This document shows positions 46,921 to 60,200 of a DNA stretch of 64,000 nucleotides, one piece after another. The translations under genes were made by a program, and so were the position numbers. The notes below the pieces were generated by a model. The model did no database searches. It was not told the origin of the DNA and saw only the letters and a program-made list of their open reading frames with translations. Each line of letters starts with the position of its first letter. The stretch's first letter is position 1. This DNA is from Solen grandis (Eukaryota > Mollusca > Bivalvia > Adapedonta > Solenidae). The stretch covers positions 49,255,296 to 49,319,295 of the forward strand of contig CM037788.1 of the NCBI GenBank assembly GCA_021229015.1. The letters run 5' to 3'.

Positions 46921-49833
46921 ATGCCTGCTGTGTAGTGTACAGTACAACACCTGATCAGCTTGTGAGTTACCTGCAGGATGGTCTGAATATGAAAGAAGAA
47001 AGAAGAATAGAAAGCATTAAAATCCTCTCAATGGCTCTGATATTGCGGTATTTGTATGGCCCTGAATGTGGGAGGAACCAAAGTTTGTTGTGACATATAC
47101 ATTTATTTAGTAAAAAGGATAATACACTGGTATCTTCTCTGTGTTGATACAGTTTGTTGGTGCCCATGCCAACCAATGATTGTTAGATGACCGATCTTAC
47201 CCCCAGGGCAGGCTGTAGGCAAGAGAGCTTACCATGTAGGCCTAATCCTGACTGACAAATCCACTCTTGAATCTGTTCGGGCAACAGTTCTTAAGTTAGA
47301 TGACCAGAGCACCATAGTTGAATATCCAGGTCTGAAGAGCCCTCTCATGGCTGCCTTGTCACACTTCAATTAACTAGCTTCTTTATCCCCTCAAACTACC
47401 CATTATTGCTGTGAAGTACAATGCAGTAGAGTACTAGCTCTCCAATCAATGGAGGTGTGATAGGTCTGGGTGCTGTGGGTGATCTGATCAGCTTTTTGCT
47501 CTACTAATGATAGACGAGTTTTAGCTGTCAAATTTGTCTGTAGATGAAGTTCGAGTGTTTTAATTTTCTTTCTGTTAATGTTTCCAGGGAGTTCTTCACT
47601 TAAACGGTCATTTCAGTGGAACAGAATCTTGTTTAAATTGTTTCTAAACAATGTCTGCCATCTTTTAATCGTCCTGTCTATTCCTTGGTCTGCTATTAAA
47701 TGTGGTTATTTGCTGGGTGTCTTTGGTTATCTGAGACAGTTGAAACTGTCAATATTTCTTTAGGCTGTGTATTAGACAAGTGATTGAATGAAACAATTAA
47801 GAGTCTGTAATGTTACATTATTTTGGAGAATTGCTACAACCCCAACATTAGGTGATGTAATTATCGCAAGACAAAAACATACAAAGACCTATTATTTTAA
47901 AGTAATTTCAGAATTTGACAGTTGTCTGGGAACCCCTAGGTCTGCTGTAGAACTCTAGATTGGCTTTTGTAAAATGAGCGAGTTGATGTGACAATGCAAA
48001 GTTATTTAGTGGCGTTTTGTTGTCCTGGCATACCTACATGGTCCCTTTGGCTTTCCCCTCAGATCTTAATCACAGTTCTGGTAGTTGAGTTTGTAATTTC
48101 TGTGCACGATTAATTGTTTTTTCTATTGATAATTTTGTATGTTTGTTTCTATAGCAATGCGTTTAAATTTTCTGTTGTTGAAAAGAAAATTACTTTTGCA
48201 GATGTATATTATTACAGTCTCGAGATGTGGATTTGGTCTTGTAGTTGCGGTATTTCAAATTAACTGTCACATGTTTTATTCAGAAGTACATAAATGTCAG
48301 CCATTTTTTGCATATACTTTCTCGTATCTTGGGTTGCTGTTGTTGTTGTTTTTTTCCATTTCAACTTAAAGTTGTTTATCAGGGAGAATTTCTGCCATTA
48401 TCATATCATTTTGTGATGTATTTTAACATTGCATGTAAATGACTCATGGCTTTCAGGCTTGGCAATGTTAAGGAATTTTTGTAATTTATCATGCATTCAG
48501 ATGAATTATCTATATACTCTGACAAAAGTAGTTTAAATTATTGATGTTTTTTTTTTTAACTTTGAATTTAATTTTTTAAAAATTATTAAAAAAAAAATCT
48601 TAGATTAGAAATGATATTCAGTGTCCAATGGTGAAAGATATGTACTTGATATATACACACACACAAGAAAAAAAATACGATTAGATTAGAAAATGGTGAT
48701 TTTGTGACTAATAGATTACCCATATAGATGTGTATATCAATTTTGCTTTATTGAATATGGCGTGTGAATATGAAAGTTTGTATTACAGAAGCATTTGACA
48801 AATGGGATATTAATGCAGAGAAGTTGGGAATATAAAGGTGAAAAAGTAATCCAGTGAATAATTCCATACATACCATATTTGCTGCATATCTGTTAACAGT
48901 GAGGGGGTATCTCCCATTCCAGATAAATGGGTGACCTGCGAGGTGTCAGCCTGTCACATGAGACTTTCTCCAGGGCTGCAAGTGGAGTGCGATGAATCTA
49001 CCCAGGCAGGCTTGCGTTCCACCGCAATGTCTCACCAAGTCGGGATAGGAAATCGGTCTTCTTGTTTCATGTCACCCAACAGCAGTTTATTGCTGATTTA
49101 TTTCTAGACATGCTGTTTCTGATGGAAACCAAACCATTCTGAAAATGCCATAATTATTTTTTACGCATGTTGAGGCTGGTATATCACTGTTAGCTCTTTT
49201 CTAAGCTCTTCTGGGTGGGAAATGTAATCTTGGCTATACACAGGTGTTCTGATTAAAAGAAAGTGATTGAATCTAATGGAAGTGTTCTTTGAAAGAAGCA
49301 AAGTAAAATGATCAAACAAAAGCAGGTAAGAAAAATAATGACGTGTTTTGGTCTCCATTAAAGCTCCTATAATGATTCAAACATGGATGCTGAGCGGTGT
49401 TTTGAAATTGAAGATGAGGTTAATGCTTTGTTTGAGTTTCCAGCAGATAAATCTCCTTTGATTTATTTTCCAGGATCTAAGTATTTTCAGTGCAATCAGG
49501 GTGTTTGAAAAGTACTGGAGCCATATGTTTTGGGGTTATAAAACTTGTAAAAGCACAAAATTACCGGACTTAAAGAGTCTTTGTAAGTAGGTCAAGATCT
49601 CAGGTGAACGTTAATTTTTAACACGATCTCCACTTGAGAGGTCTTCATGATTTATTTCTTGTGGCTGGATATTGGTACAAATGTATGAAAAAATTTTTAT
49701 TCTCCATGTCAATATATAAGAGTCACTTAAGATCTTTTACAATTAGAGTATAGGAAATTCTTAAGAATTGTAAATCATTGGGCCAAGCAGTATGTTTTGA
49801 GCACGTTTTGGTTCTTCCCAGACCTGTACAGAC
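46921..49833. other. Non-coding stretch with one less AT-rich block
   Basis: 48890-49080 is less AT-rich and unique-looking (GGGTGACCTGCGAGGTGTCA, CCAAGTCGGGATAGGAAATC). 47170-47480 is also moderately GC-rich. Short simple repeats occur at 48333-48352 (GTT). No gene supported. Confidence 0.4.
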
Positions 49834-50075
49834 TTAACCCTTTCCCTCATATATACTCATTTTGACGCCCTCAATAGGTATCACACAAAGCCTGTTCTGC
49901 AGAAAACCACAGTTAAATCTTACCAAATTTAATTACAAAATCCTCATTTCCAGACCACTGAGGAGCAGTGAACAGCATTAAACCTGATCAGCCTGCGAGT
50001 TACTCGCAGGCTGATCTGGTTTTATGCTGTTCGCATAGGTCTTTTCATGGTGTCCTCTATGAGGGAAAGGGTTAA
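49834..50075 (+). mobile_element. TTAA-MITE family A, copy A4
   Basis: 242 bp, TTAA on both sides, ends CCCTTTCCCTCATATA / CTCTATGAGGGAAAGGG. Palindrome at 49968-50034 with a G-to-T type change in one arm (AGTGAACAGCATTAAACC). Confidence 0.95.
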
Positions 50076-50400
50076 TTAATCCTTTACTATTCAGGGAAAA
50101 ATTTTGTGCTTTCAAATAGTTTACATTGTTTCTGTGATATGATTTAACATTTCATTTAAATGACTCATTACTTGGCAGAGTTGATGATCTATAATGCCAC
50201 TCGTGTTCCAAGGTTTTTGATGTTTTTATATTGATGGTTAAATGATATTCTAACAAGAGCTTCTAATTTTGATTGTTTATCTTCAGTAAATTTTGTTGAA
50301 ATTATTGGTTTTGTTGAAGTACTTGTTAGTGCATTTTGATTAAAAGGTATGCAGATTGTTTTCAAGAAATGTAAAGGCAATGACTAATATGCAACCAGTA
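50076..50400. other. Spacer between two family A copies
   Basis: 325 bp of AT-rich unique-looking sequence. The minus-strand frame at 50189-50380 shows no motif. Confidence 0.4.
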
Positions 50401-50643
50401 TTAACCCTTTTCCTCATATAGACTCATTTTGACGCACTCAGTAGGTACCACATAAAGCTTGATCTGCAGAAAACCACAGTTAAACCTTACCAAATTTAAT
50501 TGTAAAATCCTCATTTCCAGACCACTGAGGAGCAGCGAACAGCATAAAACCTGATCAGCCTGCGAGTTTACTCGCAGGCTGATCTGGTTTTATGTTGTTC
50601 GCATAGGTCTTTTCATGGTTTCCTCTATGAGGGAAAGGGTTAA
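50401..50643 (+). mobile_element. TTAA-MITE family A, copy A5
   Basis: 243 bp with TTAA at both ends. Palindrome 50535-50602 with TT instead of T at the centre. Same orientation as A4 and close to it in sequence. Confidence 0.95.
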
Positions 50644-50667
50644 ACCAGACCAATTTGCAAGTGACCC

Positions 50668-50818
50668 TAATTTTTGATCAGACAGGTTCTGGAAGTTTTT
50701 ATTGCTGTCAGATCAGGGTCTCCTCTGCTAATGTAGCATGGGAAAGAAAGTCTATTGTTTCCACATACCATTTTAAGGTCAGTAAATAATAATTCAAATC
50801 ATATATTCACAAGATAAA
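50668..50818 (+). mobile_element. TTAA-MITE family C, copy C9 (fragment)
   Basis: TTTTTGATCAGACAGGTTCT, GCTGTCAGATCAGGGTCTCC, TCTGCTAATGTAGCATGGGA, CATACCATTTTAAGGTCAGT and AAATAATAATTCAAATCATA follow the C order. The left end is missing; the copy starts 25 bp after A5. Confidence 0.68.
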
Positions 50819-52409
50819 GGTTGTCTTCCTGCCTTCTCTCTCAGATTTGACTCTGTTTTCTACTCTTCAGTAAATTATGAAGAGATAAGCATATAAAATT
50901 TCAATTGACGGAACATCTTCCAGACTGATCTAGCTTGAAAATGATCCAGTATGGTGGAAAATGATAAAGTGTTAATCCTCTGTTTGGCTACCGAAGTGTT
51001 CCGAAGTGTCAAGCTGTGAAGTATACCATTTCCTGCAAGTCTCATGGGACCAATAACTGAATGAAGGCAAACAATGATTGTCTGTCACATTCCATATGTT
51101 GCCGTGTCACATTAATGATGAGTGATTACATCAACGGATTATCAAGGGCCATCACATTAATATGAAATCACATAATACTTAAATCTCACTAAATCTCAGA
51201 GGGGCAGATTTAACATGATTTTTTTTAGGTTTGTTTTTCAAACATAAAAGAAAATAGTTTATTAGTAAAATGGTTTGTCCTGTGATAGAAGATGGCTTGG
51301 AAATAGGAAAAAGGAGTGGAATATAAGATCAGGTTGCTGCAGAGGCAAACTAGGAAAGTTCTGCAACAGATAATATTAGACTTGTGTATCGCACACTCAT
51401 GCCTAGCTGTCGTAAAAACACATTTTATTTATGGCTGATGGTTTAATTGCATAAAATAGTAATGGATTGCGCATACTGTCATCATGCGAGACATCCGTCA
51501 GCAGGCTGGTGCCTCATCTCATTGGATGCTATATCTCCCAGAACTTCAACCTTGAGTAGCTTCTTCGATGCCACAAGATGGATCTGGAATTTTTTGTCAA
51601 GTGTCATCAGTTTTATATTCTACGTGTGAAGAAGCATCACTGTAGAGACATTTTGGAAAGGTCTTAACATGCTTTTCTTGTCATTACCATCACATCACTT
51701 TAAGATTGCCTTTCCTTTATCATTGTTTGTTGTCAATTATACCTTCAAGGATATAAACCTAAATATATAAGTCTTTTCCATCTGACTCAGAGATATCTGT
51801 TTGTGACCAGTTTTCTAGGGGAATTTCGGTACAAGTATTTGTAAATGTGTGATGGTGTTGTGATGCAGATTATGTACACTGGCTGTTCCTGCCAGTCTTG
51901 TAAAATGCTTCACTCCAGCTGGGTGCAAAAATCTCCATGGTAGACTTCAGAAGACATGGGTTTCTCAGCTCTCGTGTAGAGATTATGAGAATATTACGGC
52001 GCTGACAGCTCCTGAACAAAGACTTGAAGCGAAAATGATATGTGAGATACAAAAAAAGTGAAATGAAGTTACACATCTGTATTAAACACTACAGAAATAC
52101 TTTTTTGTTGTTTTGGACATTGCTGTCGCAGTGACAATATTTCTGCCATAAAGCGATGTCAAGCTATTATTACAGGTGGAGGAACACCCAAAGTGCAATC
52201 TTTTTGCAAGCTGACTGTAAAATCAAGGCTTTTTTTACATGAAATGGACGGTACCGCAATTTGTATGTAACTCCTCCCCCTCTTCATAATTTGACAGTTT
52301 TTATTCATACCAAGGTCAAGTGCTCACAAACAGAATAACAAACAAAAAACACATGTTCTTTTGTGTAAAGTAGATCAACTGTTCACCATGTGCCGGTTGG
52401 ATAAGCCAG
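50819..52409. other. Non-coding stretch with a candidate conserved block
   Basis: 51035-51200 is compositionally distinct, with TGATTGTCTGTCA at 51075-51087 (a TGATTG plus CTGTCA pair of the kind bound by Pbx and Meis/Prep proteins) and several ATTAATGA/ATTA cores. Other parts are AT-rich and unremarkable. No coding evidence. Confidence 0.4.
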
Positions 52410-52646
52410 TTAAACCTTTCCCTCATATAGACTCATTTTGACGCACTCAATAGGTACCACATAAAGCCTGATCTGCAGAAAACCACAGTTACACCTTGCC
52501 AAATTTAATTATACAAGTCCTCATTTCTAGACACTGAGAGCAGCGAACAGCAAAAACGATCACCTGTGAGTTACTCGCAGGCTGATCTGGTTTTATGCTG
52601 TTCGCATAGGTCTTTTCATGGTGTCCTCTATGAGGGAAAGGGTTAA
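52410..52646 (+). mobile_element. TTAA-MITE family A, copy A6 (diverged)
   Basis: 237 bp; TTAA at 52410-52413 and 52643-52646. The left end has decayed to TTAAACCTTTCCCTCAT while the right end is intact. The left palindrome arm carries several small deletions (GCGAACAGCAAAAACGATCA) while the right arm is intact. Confidence 0.92.
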
Positions 52647-55600
52647 TGTTAACATACTTCATTACAGTTAGGAACCATCCATATCCAAGTGACAGGCCAA
52701 GGCTTGAACATGAAGAGCAGATTAGTCGAACTCAAACTCACTTTATTTGGCATATCGGCAAATTTCAAGGCCTTCACAACTCATAAATAATACAATGTGA
52801 TAGTACATCAGCCACTGTAACCACTCAACCATGGAGGACGGTACCCCTCAGTTAAATTACTCTATACTGACTGGTTGCATATTATTATTACTCCACCATC
52901 TGAATATTCTAGAAATCATATTCTTTTGTCTGAAAGCCAAACTTTAAACATAAAAATACCCAGCTCAATTTGAAGAGAGCAATGTGTTATTGATAACATG
53001 ATGGAAGCAAGACAGCTTTCATTGTGAAATTTTTGCACATACTCAATTATTTCTGTCAAGCATACAAAATGTGCAAGCCATCTCTTTGTATTGTTATGTC
53101 ACGAGAGCTTCAAAGAAATGCTGATTTTTGTGTTTTGCAATTAAAAGGAGTGAAATAATATGTTTGATGTATATTTAAAACTGCAGCCTAATGTGACTGT
53201 CAGGTCTTGACAAAGGGTCTGTCTCAGACAATGTGACTGGGAGATAGAGGGTGTCCTGATGTGTTATGTCAGACCAGGGTGGGGGACCCTACATCAGCAA
53301 CCCAGCTGTTCCGTCAAGAGTGATGCTGATCCTGCTGAAACTTAACATGGATACACACAAGGGTGTTCCCAGCATTGTTCATGGCATTGTGAGGCAGAAA
53401 GGTGTTTCAGTTTTAATACCCAGCCTCCAAAAGCTTATCAGTTAAGCCATCTCACATGTCAGCATTGTTGCTGGGGAGAATGGGGAGTTGCTTTGTCGGA
53501 ATCCATTTCAGTCATTTGTTTAATGGTGGATTATGGGATTGCCTCAAAACAGCTGCATCAACACAGGCATGATGCCCGGACATGTGATATACAGAGCTGC
53601 CATGGCCGCCCCAGTAGAAAGCTCAAAATAAATTAGCCGTTTCAGAGATGAAAAGGTGGGCCAATAAATTCATGATGTCAGTTTATCCCATAAGGCATAC
53701 ATAGAGATAGAACCAGCATTTTGGATTAGATAATGGCATCAAAGATCCGAAACTTTCAAAGAGCTCCATTAACACTCCAACAGCTTCTGTTGTTTGATAG
53801 GCCTATATCTTCTCATTTCATTGACTCACAATAACTGCCCGACTTCTGAGGCAAAACCCTGCTTTGCTTTATCTTTATAAGAAGATAACGGATATTAAGT
53901 AAATTGCATGGAAAGGAAAACCTAACATAAGTATACCCGTGGCATTTCTTTAATCCTATAGAACCAAGTGTGTGAAATATTATTTGTGCAAGTTGCTATT
54001 CTTGGTTAATAAAGCTTTGTTCACTTTTTATTTTAATGAAATTTTAGGTTGAAATGAAATCCATTCTATTGTCTATAATAACAGTTATCAATATTTGCAT
54101 CGAAGACTTACCAAAATTTTCTTGATTGAGGAACATTAGTGTCAGAGAATGGTGTTACAAGCATGGTTGACAGTCCTAATGACATGAGAGACTTTTGTGA
54201 CAGAATACAGTACTTTTGCCCTTAATGGAAGGATGCTTAGATATAATCTTACTTTATGAGAATGTTTTCCGGTATTATATGTTCAAAATACCTTCAGGGT
54301 CATGTACCTCATAGGTTTGAGTTTTGGAAAACAGACTATCGCAGTCCTTTTGTACTGTAAATATTGTGAAACTCTAGTGAGGTTATTGACCAGGAACTAA
54401 GAGAGGAAAATGTGTGTAAGAGCATTGTTTTGATACAAATCATTTTTCCAGAAGTTGCCCCTATTTGCTTAATTGCCCAAGCTCAGTTTCAAATGCATTG
54501 TCAGTAAATGTCCGGCAAAGCACTGAATGTTATCATAAAGCTAGATCAGAAGAAATCATTTTCACTCAGAACAAGACGTTCTGCATTGAGTGGGTGGCAG
54601 CCGTGTGGATCGATGGCAATATATTTTAATACACAAGACCTTGGAGGTTCCTATTTTGAAACATCAGTCTTTACTTTTTTTCGGAACTTCTGCTCTCTGA
54701 ATTCCCCGAGAACTTGTTGATGCTTTACCTTCAATACTTGAGAGTATTGCCTCAGCAGAGCACTGTGAACAAAAAGATTTTTTGCGCTTTTGGTGTTCAA
54801 GGAAGCAATATGAGTGAGAGAAGCGGTTTTAAAATGGCATTTAATGACTATCATAGATAACATTGCACAGAAATATCATCTGTGGCACATAAATACTTTA
54901 CTGTTGTACCTCCAATCAGAGGCACCAAATACCAGTAAATTCAATGAACAATTGAAGAAATATCTGTTCCCCCCCCCCCCCCCAAAAAAAAAGGGTTTTG
55001 TGCAAAACTGTCGTAATTGCTTCCTTATTTATATGTAGTAACCATAGCTCCATGCACCAAGCCTACAACTTTTTTTTGCCTTGTTTTAATACCACTCCGA
55101 TAGCTTTATTACTGTTTCAAAGTGCTTTGTTTTAATAAAACATTGGAAGTCTAAGAGAAGTTTACATTGAATTTTCTGAAATAGAAATACTTTACCAACA
55201 AACATGCTGATTGTAACTTGCTTGCTGTAACCCAAAAATAATCCAGATAATTATATCCATTGTATTTATGAGTCTCTCCATATTGCAACAGTCAACTGAG
55301 GCTTCGTTGGATGAAAACTTGGAATGAAGTTATCTATAATTGTCTCCTTTATCTGTTCATACGCAGTCCAATCATCTTTTTGAACTGCAGTAACAAAAAG
55401 GTTTCATTGATAAGGCGCAGTCAGAATATTGTTTGTGTTTGAGACCTACACCAGAAACGCTCCAAACCAGATGTTTGCCTGATTTGTTTGCAAGAGATTT
55501 GTGTTAGGTAATTAGACGTAAGTCACGGGCAGATTGAACAATCTTTATCAATTAAATCAAATTTCCCTTCTGGCTTGAATCAGTTTGGAGATTATCTAAC

Positions 55601-57007
55601 CAATTTGCAAGATTAGATACAAAAATGAAAATTTCATCAAATCTTCTCCCTCTCTATTTTAGAAGCTGCTTGAATGTTTGCTTTTTTAAGGCAAAAAAGT
55701 TTGTTTTCCGAAAGTAAGCACCACACTTGAATTTGAAGGAAACATGTAAGTGCAGTGTAAAATTTATTAAGCCACAACTGATTATTGTTAAATTATAAAA
55801 ACTTTTATCCCTACATACTTCTCTTGCAGCGAACCCAGCTAAGTCACATATTACAGAATTGGAATAAAATTCCTCTTAAAATTATAAAGTATGGAGGCCT
55901 ACATGGGAGTTCTATAACATGGGCCCGGAGCTTCTTGTAGATGGTGTTTCCCCAGGCAGTCCATAAATCAGAAGCATGTGATACTCAGGCTTAACCTGTC
56001 ACTATCAATAAACGGACAATTACATGGGTAGCCCAGGGAGGCCTTAGATCTACTGTGGAGAAGAATGAAGTCATCGTGGCAGAGTGGGTGGGGTAGAGGT
56101 TTTCCACATGTCATGAAATCTTGATTTGCATGTTTTCACAGGAGCATGGAAAACCTGTTTATTTCCCCTGACAAGAGGGATTACGGGTCTTTGTGTGAGG
56201 CTTCAGTCTTTGATCTGTGCACCTTGAGTAATTGGATACTGAAGCGACTCTGCTTTATATCTCCTTGAAATAAATGATGATGGCTTTTTTTTTTTTATTC
56301 ACATACATGCTCTTTTGTTCTGATATTTTTATGACAAAAGTTTCACTTTGTTGTGCAGTTTGTATATAATAAATTAGTTTTCTGGCATTTTGGATAATTG
56401 TTGTTAATGTGTCTCCATCCTGATACAATGACAGGTGTAAAACCCATTATTGGGATCTACAACATACAAAATTCCGATTCAGGAAGGCCCCAGGTGCACC
56501 ATGGCACCTGGTGAGTCAAACTCCACACAGTGATCTCCCTTGCAAGCAAAAAAATCACTGCAGTCACAAATGTCACGTGATGATGGTAAACTATCAAAAT
56601 GGTGTCTCCGTCTGCTGTCACAACAATAGAAATATTTTAAAATGATTTTTTTTTTTTACCACGAGGTGATATTTGCTTTATATTAGAGAAAACATACTTA
56701 GGGATATGACACTCACAGTAAAGTAAATTTTTTTTGGAAAAAAAGAAAAAAAAGCTAAGTTAAGTTTTACTTGTGGTGGCAGTGGTTATCTACAATTGTA
56801 AGGGGGGGGGGGGGTAGTTACTGCATGGAGTTTGCTGGTGAGTAGAACCCCCAATCTTCCACAAGTTCTTTGGGAGACTTCCTCACATAAAAGAATCAGC
56901 AATGGCGATAACCACCTGTGTAAGAAACCTTAAGTATAACCATTGAAGTTAAAACCCTCCAGTATAAGCACTGGAGTTAAACCCTTGAGTATTACAACTC
57001 AAGTATA
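52647..57007. other. Repeat-poor non-coding stretch
   Basis: No array or MITE recognised. 53200-53700 and 55880-56230 are less AT-rich, complex and unique-looking. A run of 15 C followed by 9 A (54969-54992) and a run of 13 G (56802-56814) are homopolymers prone to sequencing error. The short frames at 54508-54863 overlap on both strands. Confidence 0.45.
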
Positions 57008-57205
57008 GTTTAGTTTAAACTTATTTATTTAACACTGAATGGGAACCAAGTTCTTGCAATTTATACTAATTGCTCTCGTCGGTTCCTGGGTTGGACCAGT
57101 ACTTTTGCACCTGGGAAGGTTGTGAAGAATTCTTGCCTCCAAAGGTTTTAAAACCCACAACCTTCGGATCCATAATCGGATATGTTACCACTGGACCATT
57201 TTTCT
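57008..57205 (-). mobile_element. SINE type II, near full-length copy
   Basis: In reverse complement the head reads TGGTCCAGTGGTAACATATC with the box B region AAGGTTGTGGGTTTTAAAAC. The body is CTGGTCCAACCCAGGAACCG and AACTTGGTTCCCATTCAGTG, and the tail is (AAAT)n-like. It matches 39683-39869 along its length. Confidence 0.82.
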
Positions 57206-57207
57206 GA

Positions 57208-57288
57208 TGTCTGTCCATCACACTTTTTCTGTCATGCTTCAGCAGGTGACATATGTGTTTCGAGGAACACTCGCATTTCTCTGTTTGT
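57208..57288 (+). repeat. Dispersed repeat G, copy 2
   Basis: ATGTCTGTCCATCACACTTT, GCTTCAGCAGGTGACATATG and TGTTTCGAGGAACACTCGCA match 31769-31850. It directly abuts the 5' end of the reverse-oriented SINE. Confidence 0.7.
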
Positions 57289-60200
57289 GAAGCACCCTTT
57301 TTAAAAAAAATTGAAAATAATAAAGATTCTTACAGTCTTGAAATACAAATAAAAAAAAAAAGATAAACAACAGGGGCCTTTATATTGATAAGTTTCTGCA
57401 GTGGCAAAATGTGCTTGAAGAGGAAGGTAAGATTTATAAACTGGTAGAGTGATGAGTGCAATCTCTCGTCATCAATATTGGCTAGGAAGTTGAACTTTCC
57501 CTTGATACACGATGGCGTTAGAAACAGTTTCCCACCGGATTCTCAGCAGGGATGGACGTCTAGATTAATGATGTATGGTCCAATTATTGTGCAATTTTTC
57601 TGCCGATGATTCCACAGTCATATTATTAATGTTAAATTTCAATCTTCATTTATGGAAGAACAAACCTCCGTAATGAAATTCTGATATTCATTTAGTGAAG
57701 TTATTAGATTGTTATGGAGTCTGTTTTGTCAGTGTATTGATTTAGGCCTTCAGAAATGGTTGTGTTATTAGTTAAAGCAACTATATGTGATTAAGTGGTA
57801 AGTCTTTGGAAAATACCATTTATTTTTAATAGAATTATTCCTAAAATAAATAGGGTTTTAAATGTAGTGAGGACAAGCAAGTTTATGATATAACATCACT
57901 GTATTTGAGTTTCATGTTTAGAATCCAGGGGTTGTGGGCTAAATCCTCTTTTTTAAGGCTTCTAAAACTTAATGTTTGAACTATCCTGGAACTGTTAAGA
58001 TGGTTACTTATGACCAAATAAATTAATTTTTCTTGAAAAGATGTGTGTCATATTTGAAAATAAAAAAAAAATTAAAAGTTTGCTGAGATTAGTGACAGAC
58101 TGGTAAAAGGTATTAGTTTCTTGTGTAGAACCAGTTCTCCATTTGGTGTTAAAACAAATCAGTTAAAAACAATGCAACGGGAGGTTTTCTTTCACCCTAA
58201 TAGTTATTTGGTCTGTTTTAGTTTTGTTGTTTTTCCCTCTAAATTACTGAAAGGCATGCAAACAAAATTTGAAGTAAGTAGACCTTTTGGCTTCAAGAAG
58301 AATTGAATAGATTTTTACAAGATTTACATAAGCTATCTACATGATATTTTGTCTATTTGAACATCAACTAATGCTTTATGGGTCAGATACGTTCCGCAAA
58401 TGAGAAACAATTGTAATAGACTTCAACATTTAATAGTACTTCTGTAATTACATCTGCTCCTAAAACCAGTTTGGTATTGTCTATTGAAATGAGTTTATAT
58501 TGTTTCAATTTAATCTCTTCTTTTTTTCCAATTTATCAAATTCATATTTGCCCAAAAGCAATGTTACAATCACGGTCGAGAGAAAATTCATGCATATCAA
58601 ATCAGTCGTAATTTAGATTTTCTCTAAAACTTGTCTATATTATATTCATAGTAAAACAAAAACCAAGGCGCCTCCTGTATCCTCAGTGTATCAAACCTTC
58701 TTCAATCCAACTTGTATGTTTTACCATGGATAATTTCCATCACGGTGAGAATGGGAAGGCCCGGGGCAGTTTATCGAGCAAACATAGCCGCTACTCTGTC
58801 GGTCCATTGATGAATTAGATATGAATGAATGATGGAGCGACGCAGACATAAAAAATCACAATTGCGGCAATTGCTGTTCTTTATGTGAAAGACTCTTCGA
58901 TGTTCTCCGAATGACACGAGTGTCTAAACAGAGACGAATAAATGGATTAGAGGACTTTTGATTCGAAATCCTGAAAAAGACTGTATTACACATCACTCGT
59001 CTTGTCTCTTTATATAATTTCATCGTCTCGGTAACCTTGTAATGGATGCGATGAAGAGATAATGCCTGTATTTATATGTGTCTGTTAGCATCAGGTTTTA
59101 TTTTCATTGAAGTTATTTACATTTAAATATGAAATTTGACTTCCGTTTATTTTTATCTTTGACAAATCAGACTATTGAATAAACTAATGACATAAGGCAA
59201 TGAGTATTGAAAGAGGTTGTCATTGCTTAAGTGACTGCCTTTGAAGATTTCTGTCAAACATAATGATTTGAAACTAATCATAAACAGGGGCATACCTGAG
59301 CGATTTTGAACTGAACGACAAAATATGAGCCGCAGAGCTTTAAAGAGGGTGTTGACTGAGAGGTTTAGGCTATCTCAAAAATAATGTGACAATCAGGGGA
59401 AAGATTAGGCCTTCTTATTTTGACATTTTTTATGGACATTTTTTTTTTATCTATATTGCATGCATTAGCATAGGAACATGGGTTTTTGTTAAGTAAAAGG
59501 CATTATATGTTATTATATAATATTTGAAATGTGAAATCCTCTCTAATTAGTCCCCTACCAGTGTTTGCCCACTGTCTGTTCAGAAATCTTGATCTTGCGA
59601 TAACTTTAAAACCGTTTAAGATAATATTATAAAACTTGTTATATGAGTAGATTGAAGTATGAAGATTCTGCATGTCACTTTGTTTTTTTTTCTCGGACCA
59701 AAATTCTGGTTGCTATGGTAATGGAAAAATTATGCACCTCACAAGTATGGGACTCATGTGTTGTGTGCAACACCAGTTACTTGTTAAGATACTTTAAAAA
59801 AGGCCACAAGTTTTCAGAGGGGTGTTGGGTGTGCAACTAACATCAAAGACATCCAAGGAATACTGTGACTACAAACCACAAAATTTATTCACTTGAGTGA
59901 ATCCAATAGAGCCACCACTGCAGTACAGACTTAACAGAGTGTCCGTCTTGCTTAACACAATTTCATGATGACCCTGCTGGCAGTCTCTCAGTGCTCTGAG
60001 GGCTTTGATTACAATTTGTAAGGGTTGTTGCCTTGAGTGTTGTTTGTTGATGGAAAAGAAATAATTCCTGCACACTGACCTTGATCTCAGCCCTTAGCAC
60101 TCATCATGAAAGTAGTTCCATCCATCAGTGACATGAGCTATATCTTCCTTTTGGCAAAGTGTGATTATCCAATTAATGGCCAGACCCATTCGTTTTTATC

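Noticed and set aside
47720..47732. TCTTTGGTTATCT, identical to the first 13 nt of miR-9
   Set aside because: The bases after it diverge, and no complementary star arm lies within hairpin distance. Treated as a chance match.
54969..54992. Poly-C then poly-A run as a regulatory tract
   Set aside because: A homopolymer prone to sequencing error, with nothing around it to suggest function.
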